Shown here: piece by piece, positions 27,851 through 36,551 of the stretch
How the letters are laid out: each line of letters begins with the position of its first letter
Numbering within the stretch: position 1 is the stretch's first letter
From: Sphingopyxis sp. H073
Lineage (GTDB): Bacteria > Pseudomonadota > Alphaproteobacteria > Sphingomonadales > Sphingomonadaceae
Reading direction: 5' to 3'
NCBI RefSeq assembly: GCF_001468395.1
Contig: NZ_LNSG01000001.1
Location: 434,001-498,000, forward strand
Length of the DNA stretch: 64,000 nt
Program-made: the position numbers and the translations under genes
Notes under the pieces: model-generated
Seen by the model: the letters and a program-made list of their open reading frames with translations, nothing else
Databases searched by the model: none
Told to the model about the DNA's origin: nothing

Positions 27851-28786
27851 ATGAGTTTTTTCATCATCGTCCTCATTTCGGCCATCGTCTTCCTGACGCT
27901 GCTCTATCTCTTCTTTCCCGAGCAGATCGTGCTGCTGATGCGCTGGCTGATGCGCAAGCGCGCCCGCGTCGAACGGAAGACGGTGACGGTCGACGGCCGC
28001 ACCTGGCCTTATCTGGAGGGCGGCGATCCGTCGAAGCCGACCCTCGTGATGGTGCACGGCTTTGGCGCCGACAAGGATCACTGGACCTTTTATGCGCCAT
28101 GGCTGACCAACGATTATCGTCTGATCGCGCCCGACCTGCCGGGCTTCGGCGAGAATGACCGCGACGGCGAGCTGCCCTTCGACGTCGGCAGTCAGGCCGC
28201 GCGGCTGAAGGGTTTTCTGGATGCGCTCGGCATCGACCGCCCGCATCTCGGCGGCAACAGCATGGGCGGCTGGATCGCGCTGCGCTTCGCGATCGATTAT
28301 CCCGATGCGCTCCGCACGCTGACGCTGATGAACAATGCGGGCATCCTCGGCGCCGACGAAAGCGAGTTGCAGAAGCTCGCGGCGAACCGCGACTATAATC
28401 CGCTGGTCATCGCCAATCTTCAGGACGCCGACCGGCTGATCGCCTTCGTCGTCCGCAAGCCGACCTATGTGCCTGCACGGCTCAAGCCGGTAATCTACGC
28501 GGATGCGCTGAAACATCGCGACCTGCTCGACAAGATCTTCTGGGCGATCGCCGATGAGATGGAGGCGAAGCCGCTCAACGACGAGCTTCACAAGGTGACG
28601 GTGCCGACATTGATCATCTGGGGCCGCCACGACAAGCTGATCGATGTCAGCTGCGTCGCGGTGCTCGAAAAGGGGATCGCGCGCAGCAACAGCCATATCT
28701 TCGAGCATGTCGCGCACGTCCCGATGATCGAGGACCCGAAAGCGACGGCCGAGGTCCAGCGCGCGTTTCTGGGCGAGCACTCCTGA
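27851..28786 (+). CDS. membrane-anchored alpha/beta hydrolase
   Basis: 311 residues with one N-terminal membrane helix (FFIIVLISAIVFLTLLYLFF) followed by a soluble hydrolase of about 260 residues. MVHGFGADKDHW holds the oxyanion region, Ser137 is the nucleophile in GNSMGGW, Asp is in WGRHDKLID and His in HVAHVPM. The layout resembles ABHD6-type lipases. The natural substrate is probably an acyl ester in the membrane; this is inference. Confidence 0.87.
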   Translation: MSFFIIVLISAIVFLTLLYLFFPEQIVLLMRWLMRKRARVERKTVTVDGRTWPYLEGGDPSKPTLVMVHGFGADKDHWTFYAPWLTNDYRLIAPDLPGFGENDRDGELPFDVGSQAARLKGFLDALGIDRPHLGGNSMGGWIALRFAIDYPDALRTLTLMNNAGILGADESELQKLAANRDYNPLVIANLQDADRLIAFVVRKPTYVPARLKPVIYADALKHRDLLDKIFWAIADEMEAKPLNDELHKVTVPTLIIWGRHDKLIDVSCVAVLEKGIARSNSHIFEHVAHVPMIEDPKATAEVQRAFLGEHS

Positions 28787-28855
28787 ACGAATAGGGCAAA
28801 CGCCTTGCCAACCCCCTAATCCCGCGCCACTCTCGCCCGAAACAGGGAGAGACAT

Positions 28856-29857
28856 ATGCGCCTCAAAGTAGGCCTGCTCGGCGGGGGTAGCTGGGGAACG
28901 ACGGTCGCCTCGGTCGTGTCGCGCAACGCGCCGATCACGCTCTGGGCGCGCGATGCCGAAACCGTCGAGAGCATCAACGGCGCCAGCGAGAACCGCAAAT
29001 ATCTGCCGGGCATCAAGCTGCCCGCGGCGCTCCGCGCGACGAACGACATGGCCGAGGTCGTCGCCGGTGCCGATGTGCTGGTCATGGGCGTCCCCTCGCA
29101 CAGCTTCCGCGGCGTCCTCGAGGAAGCGCGCAACCATCTCCGCCCGTGGGTGCCGGTGATCAGCCTCACGAAGGGCTTGGAGCTTGCGTCGGGCAAGCGG
29201 ATGACCGAACTGATCGAGGAAATCCTGCCCGGCCATCCCGTCGGCGTCCTCACCGGCCCGAACCTCGCGCGCGAGATCATGACGGGGCAGGCGGCGGCGA
29301 GCGTACTCTCCATGGAAGACGAGATTGTCGTCCGCGCGCTCCAGCCGGTGTTCCACTCGGGGCTGTTCCGCGTCTACACGAACACCGACCTGCTCGGCTG
29401 CGAGCTGGGCGGCGTACTCAAGAATATCATCGCGATCGCGGTCGGCATGGGCGACGGGCTCGGCGCCGGCGACAATACGCGCGCCGGGCTGATGACGCGC
29501 GGGCTGGCCGAGATTACGCGGCTCGGCGTCGCGATGGGCGGGCGGCCCGAAACCTTCGCGGGGCTCACCGGCATGGGCGATCTGATCGCGACCTGCACCA
29601 GCCCCTTGAGCCGCAACCGCCATGTCGGGGTCGAACTCGGCAAGGGCCGCCATATCGACGACATCATCGCGGGGATGAACATGGTCGCCGAAGGGGTGAA
29701 GAGCGCCCCGACGGTGATGGCGCTCGCCGACAAATATGACTTGGCGATGCCGATCGCGCGCGACGTGTTCGACGTGACGCAGGGCAAGCGCGACGCCCGC
29801 GAGGTGTTTCGCGGCCTCCTGAAATCGAGCGTCGGCGACGAAGCGCACCCGGGGTGA
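28856..29857 (+). CDS. gpsA: glycerol-3-phosphate dehydrogenase [NAD(P)+]
   Basis: 333 residues. Reduces dihydroxyacetone phosphate to sn-glycerol-3-phosphate, the backbone for glycerolipids. The N-terminal motif is LLGGGSWGTTVA; LTGPNLAREI, catalytic Lys in GGVLKNIIAIAVG and NTRAGLMTRGLAE are all present. It closes the lipid block and would feed the PlsB-like enzyme. A gggagag ribosome site precedes the ATG. Convergent with the TlpA-like gene, one base apart. Confidence 0.96.
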   Translation: MRLKVGLLGGGSWGTTVASVVSRNAPITLWARDAETVESINGASENRKYLPGIKLPAALRATNDMAEVVAGADVLVMGVPSHSFRGVLEEARNHLRPWVPVISLTKGLELASGKRMTELIEEILPGHPVGVLTGPNLAREIMTGQAAASVLSMEDEIVVRALQPVFHSGLFRVYTNTDLLGCELGGVLKNIIAIAVGMGDGLGAGDNTRAGLMTRGLAEITRLGVAMGGRPETFAGLTGMGDLIATCTSPLSRNRHVGVELGKGRHIDDIIAGMNMVAEGVKSAPTVMALADKYDLAMPIARDVFDVTQGKRDAREVFRGLLKSSVGDEAHPG

Positions 29858-29858
29858 G

Positions 29859-30485
29859 CTAGGCCCCCGCCTCGGCCAGCAACGCCTTCGCTTCGTCTCC
29901 CTGCCAGTCGATCGCGCCGACGACGCGCCAGACTTCCTTGCCCCGCGCGTCATAGAGTATGCTCGTCGGCAGCGCACTGGCCGCGGCGTCGAGCAGGCCA
30001 TTCTTCGGATCGAGATAAGGCTGCAGCGCCTTGAGGCCTGCCTTCTGGAACCAGGGATCGACAACGGCGGCGCCCTGCAGATCCTGCGCGACCGCGATCA
30101 CTGTCATGCGCTCGCCCTGCTGCGCCGCCAGCGCGTCGAGCGTCGGCATTTCGGCGACGCACGGCGCACACCAGGTCGCCCACAGGTTGACGAGCAGCGG
30201 CTTGCCGCGGAACGACGCGAGCGTCACCGGCGCGTCGTCGGGCCCGGTAAAGCTCACCGCGGGGGCGGCTTTGCCCGCATTGGTGCGGTCGACGATATGC
30301 TTGAAGGCGCCGACGTCCCTCGCTTCGCCGGATGAAATATTTGCTTGGGGCGCCGCGGCTTGCCCGTCGGCCTGCTTTTCCCTATCGCAGCCCGCGATCA
30401 GCGATCCGGCGAGCATCAGCGGCAGGATCATCGGCAATTTGGTCAGGGCGCGGCGAATGGCGGATACTCCGGACAGCAACAGCAT
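29859..30485 (-). CDS. TlpA-like thiol:disulfide lipoprotein
   Basis: Thioredoxin-fold protein of about 208 residues. It has a lipoprotein signal ending SLIAGC and the redox motif [13 protein letters not shown]. TlpA-like proteins keep periplasmic cysteines reduced, often for cytochrome c or oxidase maturation. Two starts are possible: the ATG at 30485, which gives a positively charged n-region (AIRRALTK) but overlaps argH by 29 bp, or the ATG at 30431 with a short uncharged n-region. I list the longer form. Confidence 0.85.
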   Translation of the reverse strand: MLLLSGVSAIRRALTKLPMILPLMLAGSLIAGCDREKQADGQAAAPQANISSGEARDVGAFKHIVDRTNAGKAAPAVSFTGPDDAPVTLASFRGKPLLVNLWATWCAPCVAEMPTLDALAAQQGERMTVIAVAQDLQGAAVVDPWFQKAGLKALQPYLDPKNGLLDAAASALPTSILYDARGKEVWRVVGAIDWQGDEAKALLAEAGA

Positions 30486-31860
30486 GTGGGGCGGCCGCTT
30501 CGGTGGCGGACCCGCGGCGATCATGCAAGAAATTAACGCCTCGATCCCCGTCGACAAGCGATTGTGGGAAGAAGATATCGCCGCCAGCCGGGCCCATGCG
30601 GCGATGCTGGGCACCTGCGGGATCATCGACCCCGACGATGCGGCGCAGATCGACCGCGGTCTCGCGCTGATCGCCGACGAGTTCGCCGAACGGGGCGTGC
30701 CGGTCGACCTCAGCCTCGAAGACATCCACATGACGGTCGAATCGCGGCTGAAGGAACTGGTCGGCGAAGCGGCCGGGCGCCTGCACACCGCGCGCTCGCG
30801 CAACGACCAGGTCGCGACCGATTTCCGCCTGTGGGTGCGCACCGCGTGCACCCGCATCGACGCGGGGCTTAAAGCGCTGCAGACCGCGCTGCTCGCGCGC
30901 GCCGAAGACCATGCCGACAGCATCATGCCGGGCTTCACGCACCTGCAGGTCGCGCAGCCGGTGACGCTCGGCCATCACCTGCTCGCCTATGTCGAGATGT
31001 TCGCCCGTGATCGCGGACGTTTCGCCGATGCGCGCCGCCGCCTCAACGAATCGCCGCTCGGCGCCGCCGCACTCGCGGGGACCAGCTTTCCGCTCGATCG
31101 CCACGCGACCGCATCGGCGCTCGGCTTCGACCGGCCGATGGCGAACAGCATCGACGCGGTGTCGGACCGCGACTTCGCGCTCGAATTCTGTGCCTCGGCC
31201 TCGATCGCTGCGATCCATCTGTCGCGCCTAGCCGAAGAAATCGTGATCTGGGCGAGCCAGCCCTTCGGGTTCGTCAGCCTGCCCGATGCCTGGTCGACCG
31301 GCAGTTCGATCATGCCGCAAAAGCGCAACCCCGACGCCGCCGAGCTCGTGCGCGGCCGCGCGGGCCTGCTGCTCGGCGCCTTCCAGCGCCTGTCGGTGAT
31401 CGTGAAGGGCCTGCCGCTCACCTATTCGAAGGATCTGCAGGACGACAAGGAAACGGTGTTCGGCGCCTTCGACGCGCTTGCGCTGTCGCTCGCCGCGATG
31501 ACCGGCATGGTCGAAACGCTGACCTTCCGCACCGACCGGATGCGCGCGCTCGCCGCCTCGGGCTTCTCGACCGCAACCGATCTTGCCGACTGGCTGGTGC
31601 GCGCGGCGGGGGTGCCCTTCCGCGACGCGCATCATATCGTCGGTGCCTGCGTGAAACGATCCGAGGAGCTTGGCGTTGAGCTGTCGATGCTGCCCGCCGC
31701 CGAGGCCGCCGCGATCCACCCCGCGGTCACGCCCGATGCGCTTGCGGCACTGACCGTCGAGGCATCGGTGGCGAGCCGCGTCAGCTATGGCGGTACCGCG
31801 CCCGAACGGGTAAGGCAGGCCATTGCCGCGGCCCGCGCCGCGCTGGAAGGACAGGATTGA
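30457..31860 (+). CDS. argH: argininosuccinate lyase
   Basis: 467 residues. Last step of arginine synthesis, splitting argininosuccinate into arginine and fumarate. [11 protein letters not shown] at the N terminus, [12 protein letters not shown] and the signature [15 protein letters not shown] are present. The stop shares one base with the next start. It is followed by the small lipoprotein and lysA, a common proteobacterial order. Confidence 0.97.
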   Translation: MADTPDSNSMWGGRFGGGPAAIMQEINASIPVDKRLWEEDIAASRAHAAMLGTCGIIDPDDAAQIDRGLALIADEFAERGVPVDLSLEDIHMTVESRLKELVGEAAGRLHTARSRNDQVATDFRLWVRTACTRIDAGLKALQTALLARAEDHADSIMPGFTHLQVAQPVTLGHHLLAYVEMFARDRGRFADARRRLNESPLGAAALAGTSFPLDRHATASALGFDRPMANSIDAVSDRDFALEFCASASIAAIHLSRLAEEIVIWASQPFGFVSLPDAWSTGSSIMPQKRNPDAAELVRGRAGLLLGAFQRLSVIVKGLPLTYSKDLQDDKETVFGAFDALALSLAAMTGMVETLTFRTDRMRALAASGFSTATDLADWLVRAAGVPFRDAHHIVGACVKRSEELGVELSMLPAAEAAAIHPAVTPDALAALTVEASVASRVSYGGTAPERVRQAIAAARAALEGQD

Positions 31861-32111
31861 TGGCGACGAAGCGCCTCATCGCGACCATGATCGCTGCCGC
31901 CGCGCTGCTCGGCGCGTGCGGTGCAAAGGAAGATCTGAAGCCGGCGGCGAACCAGCCCGCGCCGGTCGTTCCCGTCGGCGCGACAAGCGCCCCGACCACG
32001 GAGGAGCTCACGACGCCTGACGCGCAGGCCCGGCCCGCGCGCAGCGACGAACTTCTCAAACGGTCCGAACGCCGCGAACCCGACGATTTCGATTTGCCGC
32101 CTCCGGGCTGA
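31860..32111 (+). CDS. LptM-like small lipoprotein
   Basis: 83 residues. Signal peptide with lipobox LLGAC, so Cys20 should be lipidated. The mature start C-G-A-K-E-D-L-K-P resembles the LptM/YifL pattern CGxKGxLxxP; LptM helps LptD mature in E. coli and its gene also lies next to lysA/dapF. The rest is Pro/Ala/Arg-rich and disordered. The name is inference from motif and position. Confidence 0.75.
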   Translation: MATKRLIATMIAAAALLGACGAKEDLKPAANQPAPVVPVGATSAPTTEELTTPDAQARPARSDELLKRSERREPDDFDLPPPG

Positions 32112-32130
32112 GCTTCAGGACTTTCGACCC

Positions 32131-33390
32131 ATGGACCATTTTGAATACCGCGACGGCGTCCTCCACGCCGAAGACATTCCCTTGCCGCGCATCGCCGCCG
32201 AAATCGGCACCCCCGTCTATGTCTATTCGCGCGCGACGCTCGAACGCCATGCGCAGGTTTTCGCCGAGGCGCTCAAGGATATTCCCAGGAAGCACATCGC
32301 CTTCGCGATCAAGTGCAACCCCAATCTCGGCGTGCTGCGCGTCCTCGCGCGGCAGGGCTATGGCGCCGACGTCGTCTCGGGCGGCGAGCTTGAACGCGCG
32401 CTCGCGTCGGGCATGGCGCCGCAGGACATCGTCTTTTCGGGGGTCGGCAAGACGCGCGCCGAGCTGGCGCAGGGCCTCGACCGCGGCATCGGCCAGTTCA
32501 ACATCGAGCATGAGCCCGAGGGCGTCGCGCTCGCCGAAATCGCGCTCGCGAAGGACATGACCGCGCCCGCGGTGCTGCGCGTCAATCCCGACGTCGATGC
32601 GGGAACGCATGCGAAGATCTCGACCGGCAAGGCCGAGAACAAGTTCGGGGTCGGCATCGACGTCGCGCCCGAAATCTTCGGCCGCCTCGCCGCGCTGCCG
32701 GGGCTCCAGATGCGCGGCATCGCGCTCCACATCGGCAGCCAGCTCACCAGCCTCGCGCCGCTGGAGGCCGCGTTCGAGCGCGTCGGCCGCCTTGTCGCCG
32801 ACCTCCGCGCCGCGGGGCACAGCATCACCCACGTCGACCTCGGCGGCGGCCTCGGCGTGCCCTACCGACCCGAGGACAATCCGCCGAGCCCGGCGGAATA
32901 TGGCGCGATGGTCGCGCGCGTTACGAAGGACTGGGACGTCACCTTGATGTTCGAACCCGGCCGCGTGATCGCGGGGAATACCGGCGTCCTGCTCACCGAG
33001 GTGCTGTGGGTGAAGCCCGGCGCGACCAATCCCTTCGTGATCGTCGACGCCGCGATGAACGACCTCGCGCGTCCGGCGCTTTACGACGCGTATCACGACT
33101 TCGTTGCGGTCAGGCCGACGGGCGAGACGATGACCGCGTCGATCGTCGGACCGGTGTGCGAGACGGGCGACACGTTCGCGCGCGACCGCGTGATCGACAA
33201 GGTCGAGTCGGGCGATCTCGCGGTGTTTCGTACCGCGGGCGCCTATGGCGCGACGATGGCGTCGACCTACAACAGCCGCAGCCTCGTTCCCGAGGTGCTG
33301 GTCGACGGCGACCGCTATATCGTCGTCGCCGACCGCATCGCCGCGGGCACGATCATGGCCGCCGAGCGCGTTCCCGACTGGATCGACTGA
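32131..33390 (+). CDS. lysA: diaminopimelate decarboxylase
   Basis: 419 residues. PLP enzyme that turns meso-diaminopimelate into lysine. The PLP lysine is in FAIKCNPN; GADVVSGGEL, HIGSQ, GGGLGVPY, the glycine loop EPGRVIAG and GPVCETGD are all recognisable. Cotranscribed with argH and the lipoprotein. Confidence 0.97.
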   Translation: MDHFEYRDGVLHAEDIPLPRIAAEIGTPVYVYSRATLERHAQVFAEALKDIPRKHIAFAIKCNPNLGVLRVLARQGYGADVVSGGELERALASGMAPQDIVFSGVGKTRAELAQGLDRGIGQFNIEHEPEGVALAEIALAKDMTAPAVLRVNPDVDAGTHAKISTGKAENKFGVGIDVAPEIFGRLAALPGLQMRGIALHIGSQLTSLAPLEAAFERVGRLVADLRAAGHSITHVDLGGGLGVPYRPEDNPPSPAEYGAMVARVTKDWDVTLMFEPGRVIAGNTGVLLTEVLWVKPGATNPFVIVDAAMNDLARPALYDAYHDFVAVRPTGETMTASIVGPVCETGDTFARDRVIDKVESGDLAVFRTAGAYGATMASTYNSRSLVPEVLVDGDRYIVVADRIAAGTIMAAERVPDWID

Positions 33391-33392
33391 CG

Positions 33393-34169
33393 ATGCAGCA
33401 GCTTCCCGTCTTCCTCAACCTTGCCGGCCGCACGGTCGTGCTGGTCGGGGAAGGCGAGGCGGCCGAAGCGAAGGCACGGCTGGTGACGCGAGCGGGCGGG
33501 CGGATCGTCCCGGTGTGGCAAGAAGGCGCAACCATCGCCTTCGTCGCGCTCGCCGATGACGAAGCGGCGCGCGCGGCGGCGGCCGACCTCCGCGCGCGCG
33601 GTCTGCTCGTCAATGTCGTCGACCGGCCAGATCTCTGCGACTTCACGACCCCGGCGATCGTCGACCGCGCGCCGGTGACAATCGCGATCGGGACGGGCGG
33701 TGCGTCGGCCGGGCTCGCCAAGGCGGTGCGCCAGCGGATCGAAGCCTTGCTGCCGTCGCGGCTCGGTGCACTCGCATCGGCGCTCCATGCCGCGCGCGGT
33801 GCGATGAAGGCGCGCTGGCCGGCGGCTGCCGACCGCCGCCGCGCGATCGACGCGGCGCTTGCGGCGGGAGGCGCGCTGGACCCGCTCGATCCCGCGGCGG
33901 CCGACAAGGTCGGCGAATGGCTTGACGGTGCGGCAGAAACTGTCCCTCCGCGCCTCGAAATCATCCGCCTCACCGGCGATGACCCCGACGATCTGACGCT
34001 ACGCGCCGCGCGGCTGCTCGGCGAGGCCGACCATATCTTCCATTCGCCTGCCGTCCCGGCCGCGGTCCTCGACCGCGCGCGCGCCGATGCGGTGCGGCAT
34101 GTCGCCGATGCGCCGCCCGGCGATCCGCCGCCGGGGCTGTCGCTGTGGATTTCGGAGAGCGGTAGCTGA
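33393..34169 (+). CDS. reduced siroheme-synthase-like protein (CysG N domain)
   Basis: 258 residues, two bases after lysA. Residues 1-60 match the NAD-binding precorrin-2 dehydrogenase part of CysG (FLNLAGRTVVLVGEGEAAEAKARLV), but the region after RIVPV appears about 20-25 residues shorter than usual. TIAIGTGGASAGLAKAVRQRIEALLP is the middle domain. The tail (IIRLTGDDPDDLTLRAARLL) looks like the first 60 residues of a SUMT methyltransferase domain, with the glycine loop changed. No remainder of SUMT follows. It may still be a dehydrogenase/ferrochelatase, or a decayed copy. Confidence 0.75.
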   Translation: MQQLPVFLNLAGRTVVLVGEGEAAEAKARLVTRAGGRIVPVWQEGATIAFVALADDEAARAAAADLRARGLLVNVVDRPDLCDFTTPAIVDRAPVTIAIGTGGASAGLAKAVRQRIEALLPSRLGALASALHAARGAMKARWPAAADRRRAIDAALAAGGALDPLDPAAADKVGEWLDGAAETVPPRLEIIRLTGDDPDDLTLRAARLLGEADHIFHSPAVPAAVLDRARADAVRHVADAPPGDPPPGLSLWISESGS

Positions 34170-34195
34170 CGAACGGAAGGCGATATGCATAATAT

Positions 34196-34269
34196 CGTCA
34201 TCCCGGGCTTGACCCGGGATCCACGGCAGCGCTGAAGTCATGGACCCCGGATCAAGTCCGGGGTGACGA
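34196..34269. repeat. REP-like inverted repeat, family A
   Basis: Arms cgtcatcccgggcttgaccc and ggatcaagtccggggtgacg; between the CysG-like gene and a convergent SDR. Confidence 0.8.
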
Positions 34270-34349
34270 AAATGGTGAGGCCGAGATGAGGAAGGGGTGA
34301 AACGGAACGGCAGTTCTCCACCCCCCAAGCTGCCACCATCCTCGCGGCA

Positions 34350-35153
34350 TCAATGTCCCGCGGTTCCCAGCCCGTCGATCTTCTTCGACTGCTTCGCGAT
34401 CAGGCCGGGAAAGAAGCGCGCGAGGCGAGAGAGGCGCTTGGCCATCTTGCCGACGGTGACATGCACCTTGGTGCCGTGAACCGCTTCCCACGCCGCTTCG
34501 GCCACGCGCTCGACCGGCGAGATTTCGAAACCGGCGGCCGACAGGCGGCCGCGCGCGGGCTCGTTGCTGTCGGCGCTGACCTGGTCGAGGATCGGCGTGT
34601 CGATGAAGCCCGGCATCAGCGAGCGCACCTTGATGTCGTGCTTGGCGAATTCGATTTCGAGCGCTTCGGTCAGGCCGCGCACCGCGAATTTTGTCGCCGA
34701 ATAGACCGCAAGCCCCGCGACGCCATAAAAGCCCGAGGCCGATCCGGTGTTGAGGATCGTCGAACCCGGCGTCGCGCGAAGCAGCGGCAGCGCCATATAG
34801 ACGCCGTTGACCACACCGCCGAAGTTGATCGCGATCAACCGGTCGGCCTCTTCCGGCGCCATGTCGATGAACTGGCCGCCCGATCCGATCCCTGCGTTGT
34901 TGAACAGCACGTCCAGCCGCCCGCCGCTGGCCTTTGCGAAATCATCGAGCGCGGCCTTCCACTGGTCGCGGTCGCGGACGTCCATGACATGGCGTGACGA
35001 CGCGCCCACGGGCAGCAATGCGGCGGTTTCGTCGATCCCCGCCGAATTGACGTCGGCGATTCCGACGAACCAGCCCTGCGCGGCGAAATGGCGTGCCGTC
35101 GCGCGGCCGATGCCCGATCCGCCGCCGGTGATGAAAATCGCCTTCCGTGCCAC
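34350..35153 (-). CDS. short-chain dehydrogenase/reductase
   Basis: 267 residues from a GTG start with a strong aaggagacgagg site. Classical SDR: FITGGGSGIGRATARHF, NNAGIG, catalytic Ser in LNTGSASG and YSATKFA (YxxxK). The substrate is unknown. A C-terminal extension of about 40 basic/hydrophobic residues (KMAKRLSRLARFFPGLIAKQ) may attach it to the membrane. Confidence 0.9.
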   Translation of the reverse strand: MARKAIFITGGGSGIGRATARHFAAQGWFVGIADVNSAGIDETAALLPVGASSRHVMDVRDRDQWKAALDDFAKASGGRLDVLFNNAGIGSGGQFIDMAPEEADRLIAINFGGVVNGVYMALPLLRATPGSTILNTGSASGFYGVAGLAVYSATKFAVRGLTEALEIEFAKHDIKVRSLMPGFIDTPILDQVSADSNEPARGRLSAAGFEISPVERVAEAAWEAVHGTKVHVTVGKMAKRLSRLARFFPGLIAKQSKKIDGLGTAGH

Positions 35154-35261
35154 CCTCGTCTCCTTACATCCTTGTCAGTGCGAGAAGAGGCCAGCTTGAC
35201 GGACACGTCAAGCGCAAAGGTGGCTTGGCAATCGGCGTGGGGGATGGCTATCAGGGCGCCG

Positions 35262-35774
35262 ATGTTCCGCCTGCGCCTGATGCTCCTCGCCCTCCTGGCT
35301 TTCTGTCTCGGCGCTGCGGTTCCCGCATCGGCCGCGGTCACGGTCAGCTTCTACAGCCACGATTTCGGCGACCGTTTCCCGCACGCCTTCATCGTCGTGA
35401 AGGGACGGCTCGACGGCAGCGGGCAGGCGGTCGACAATAATTTCGGCTTCACCGCGAAAAATGTCAGCCCCGCGATCCTGCTCGGTTCGGTGAAGGGCTA
35501 TGTCCAGACGTCGCAGCCCGACTATATCGCGAAGAGCGACCGACAGTTCAGCGTCACCATCGACGATGCGACCTATGCGCGGCTGATCGCTAAGGTCCGC
35601 GAATGGCAGGACCGCAAGCAGCCAAGCTACAGCCTGAACAAGGCGAACTGCGTCCATTTCGTCATGGAACTCGCCGAGGTCGTGGGGCTCAAGGTCAATC
35701 GCAAGAGCAAATATTTCAAGAAACCCAAGACCTTCCTGATCGAAGTCAGAGAGCTGAACCCGGCGCTGGGGTGA
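35262..35774 (+). CDS. secreted NlpC/LRAT-like (permuted papain-fold) protein
   Basis: 170 residues with a Sec signal ending PASA. The mature part has a His-containing block FPHAFIVVKG (His41) before the cysteine block NCVHFVMEL (Cys130, His132). His before Cys, and the NCxHFV motif, are hallmarks of circularly permuted NlpC/P60 proteins related to LRAT acyltransferases, where NCEHFV carries the catalytic cysteine. This suggests a cell-envelope hydrolase or acyltransferase, but I recognise no named family. Start 35262 is preceded by tcaggg; 35244 is an alternative. Confidence 0.7.
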   Translation: MFRLRLMLLALLAFCLGAAVPASAAVTVSFYSHDFGDRFPHAFIVVKGRLDGSGQAVDNNFGFTAKNVSPAILLGSVKGYVQTSQPDYIAKSDRQFSVTIDDATYARLIAKVREWQDRKQPSYSLNKANCVHFVMELAEVVGLKVNRKSKYFKKPKTFLIEVRELNPALG

Positions 35775-35820
35775 CGAACGACCGGTTGCGACCGGAAGCG
35801 GACGTACGCCCAACCTAGTC

Positions 35821-35902
35821 CGTTCGCATCGAGCGAAGTCGAGATGCCCCTCGGGCTAGGCGCAAGGCTGCCGGGTGTCTCGACTTCGCTCGACACGAAC
35901 GG
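35821..35902. repeat. REP-like inverted repeat, family B
   Basis: Arms cgttcgcatcgagcgaagtc and gacttcgctcgacacgaacg, between two convergent genes. Confidence 0.8.
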
Positions 35903-35947
35903 AAATAGGGGACGGTCTGGAATCCGCCCCGAAAGCCGCAATCCGCG

Positions 35948-36499
35948 TCAGTCGTTATCCATCGCCGGTCCCAGCGCCGGGTCGAGGTCGCGCGGACGGA
36001 CGAACGCAGTGATCCGCGCCTTGTTGACGTCGAGATCGTGCCAGTCGGCGATGTCGAGTTCGAGCCGCACGAGCGCCGAGGTCGGCAGCTTTTCCTCGAC
36101 CTGCTCGCGAAGCGGGCCGCCGCTGTCCGACGGAACGAGTTCGAGCACCAGATCCTCCAGACCCGGATTGTGCCCGGAGATCAGCAGGTGCTCCGCGTCC
36201 TTGCCCATGTCGCGGATGACGTCGATCAGCGTCGCCGCCGACGCGAGATAGATGCGCCGGTCCCAATGCGGTTCGAGTGCATCGAGCGCCGCCGCCGGCT
36301 GGAACAGGTCGAGCGTTTCGGTCACGCGCACCGCGGGCGAGGCGATGATGCGGTCGACGGGCAGGCCCTGCCGCTTGACATATTGCCCGATGAGCTCGGC
36401 GCCGCGGCGGCCGCGGGCGTTGATCGGCCGGTCGAAATCGCGTTCGACCTGTACGTCCCAGCCCGACTTTGCGTGCCGCAGGATCGTCAAACTTTTCAA
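35948..36499 (-). CDS. sixA: SixA-like histidine phosphatase
   Basis: 183 residues from a TTG start (MKSLTILRHAKSGW) preceded by ggggagcga. The phosphohistidine motif RHAKS places the catalytic His9, and the second His is in ISGHNPGLED. SixA dephosphorylates histidine phosphotransfer proteins such as NPr or ArcB; its partner here is unknown. An ATG 38 codons upstream gives an Arg/Pro-rich extension that overlaps the gap to dinG and is less likely. It is 52 bp downstream of dinG on the same strand. Confidence 0.85.
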   Translation of the reverse strand: MKSLTILRHAKSGWDVQVERDFDRPINARGRRGAELIGQYVKRQGLPVDRIIASPAVRVTETLDLFQPAAALDALEPHWDRRIYLASAATLIDVIRDMGKDAEHLLISGHNPGLEDLVLELVPSDSGGPLREQVEEKLPTSALVRLELDIADWHDLDVNKARITAFVRPRDLDPALGPAMDND

Positions 36500-36551
36500 A
36501 ATCGCTCCCCGCGTTGCCCTGTGATCCCCTCGCTCGCTCTCTGCCGGAAAC

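Noticed and set aside
19513..29857. Horizontally acquired island
   Set aside because: No integrase, tRNA or direct-repeat borders, and base and codon use look like the neighbours.
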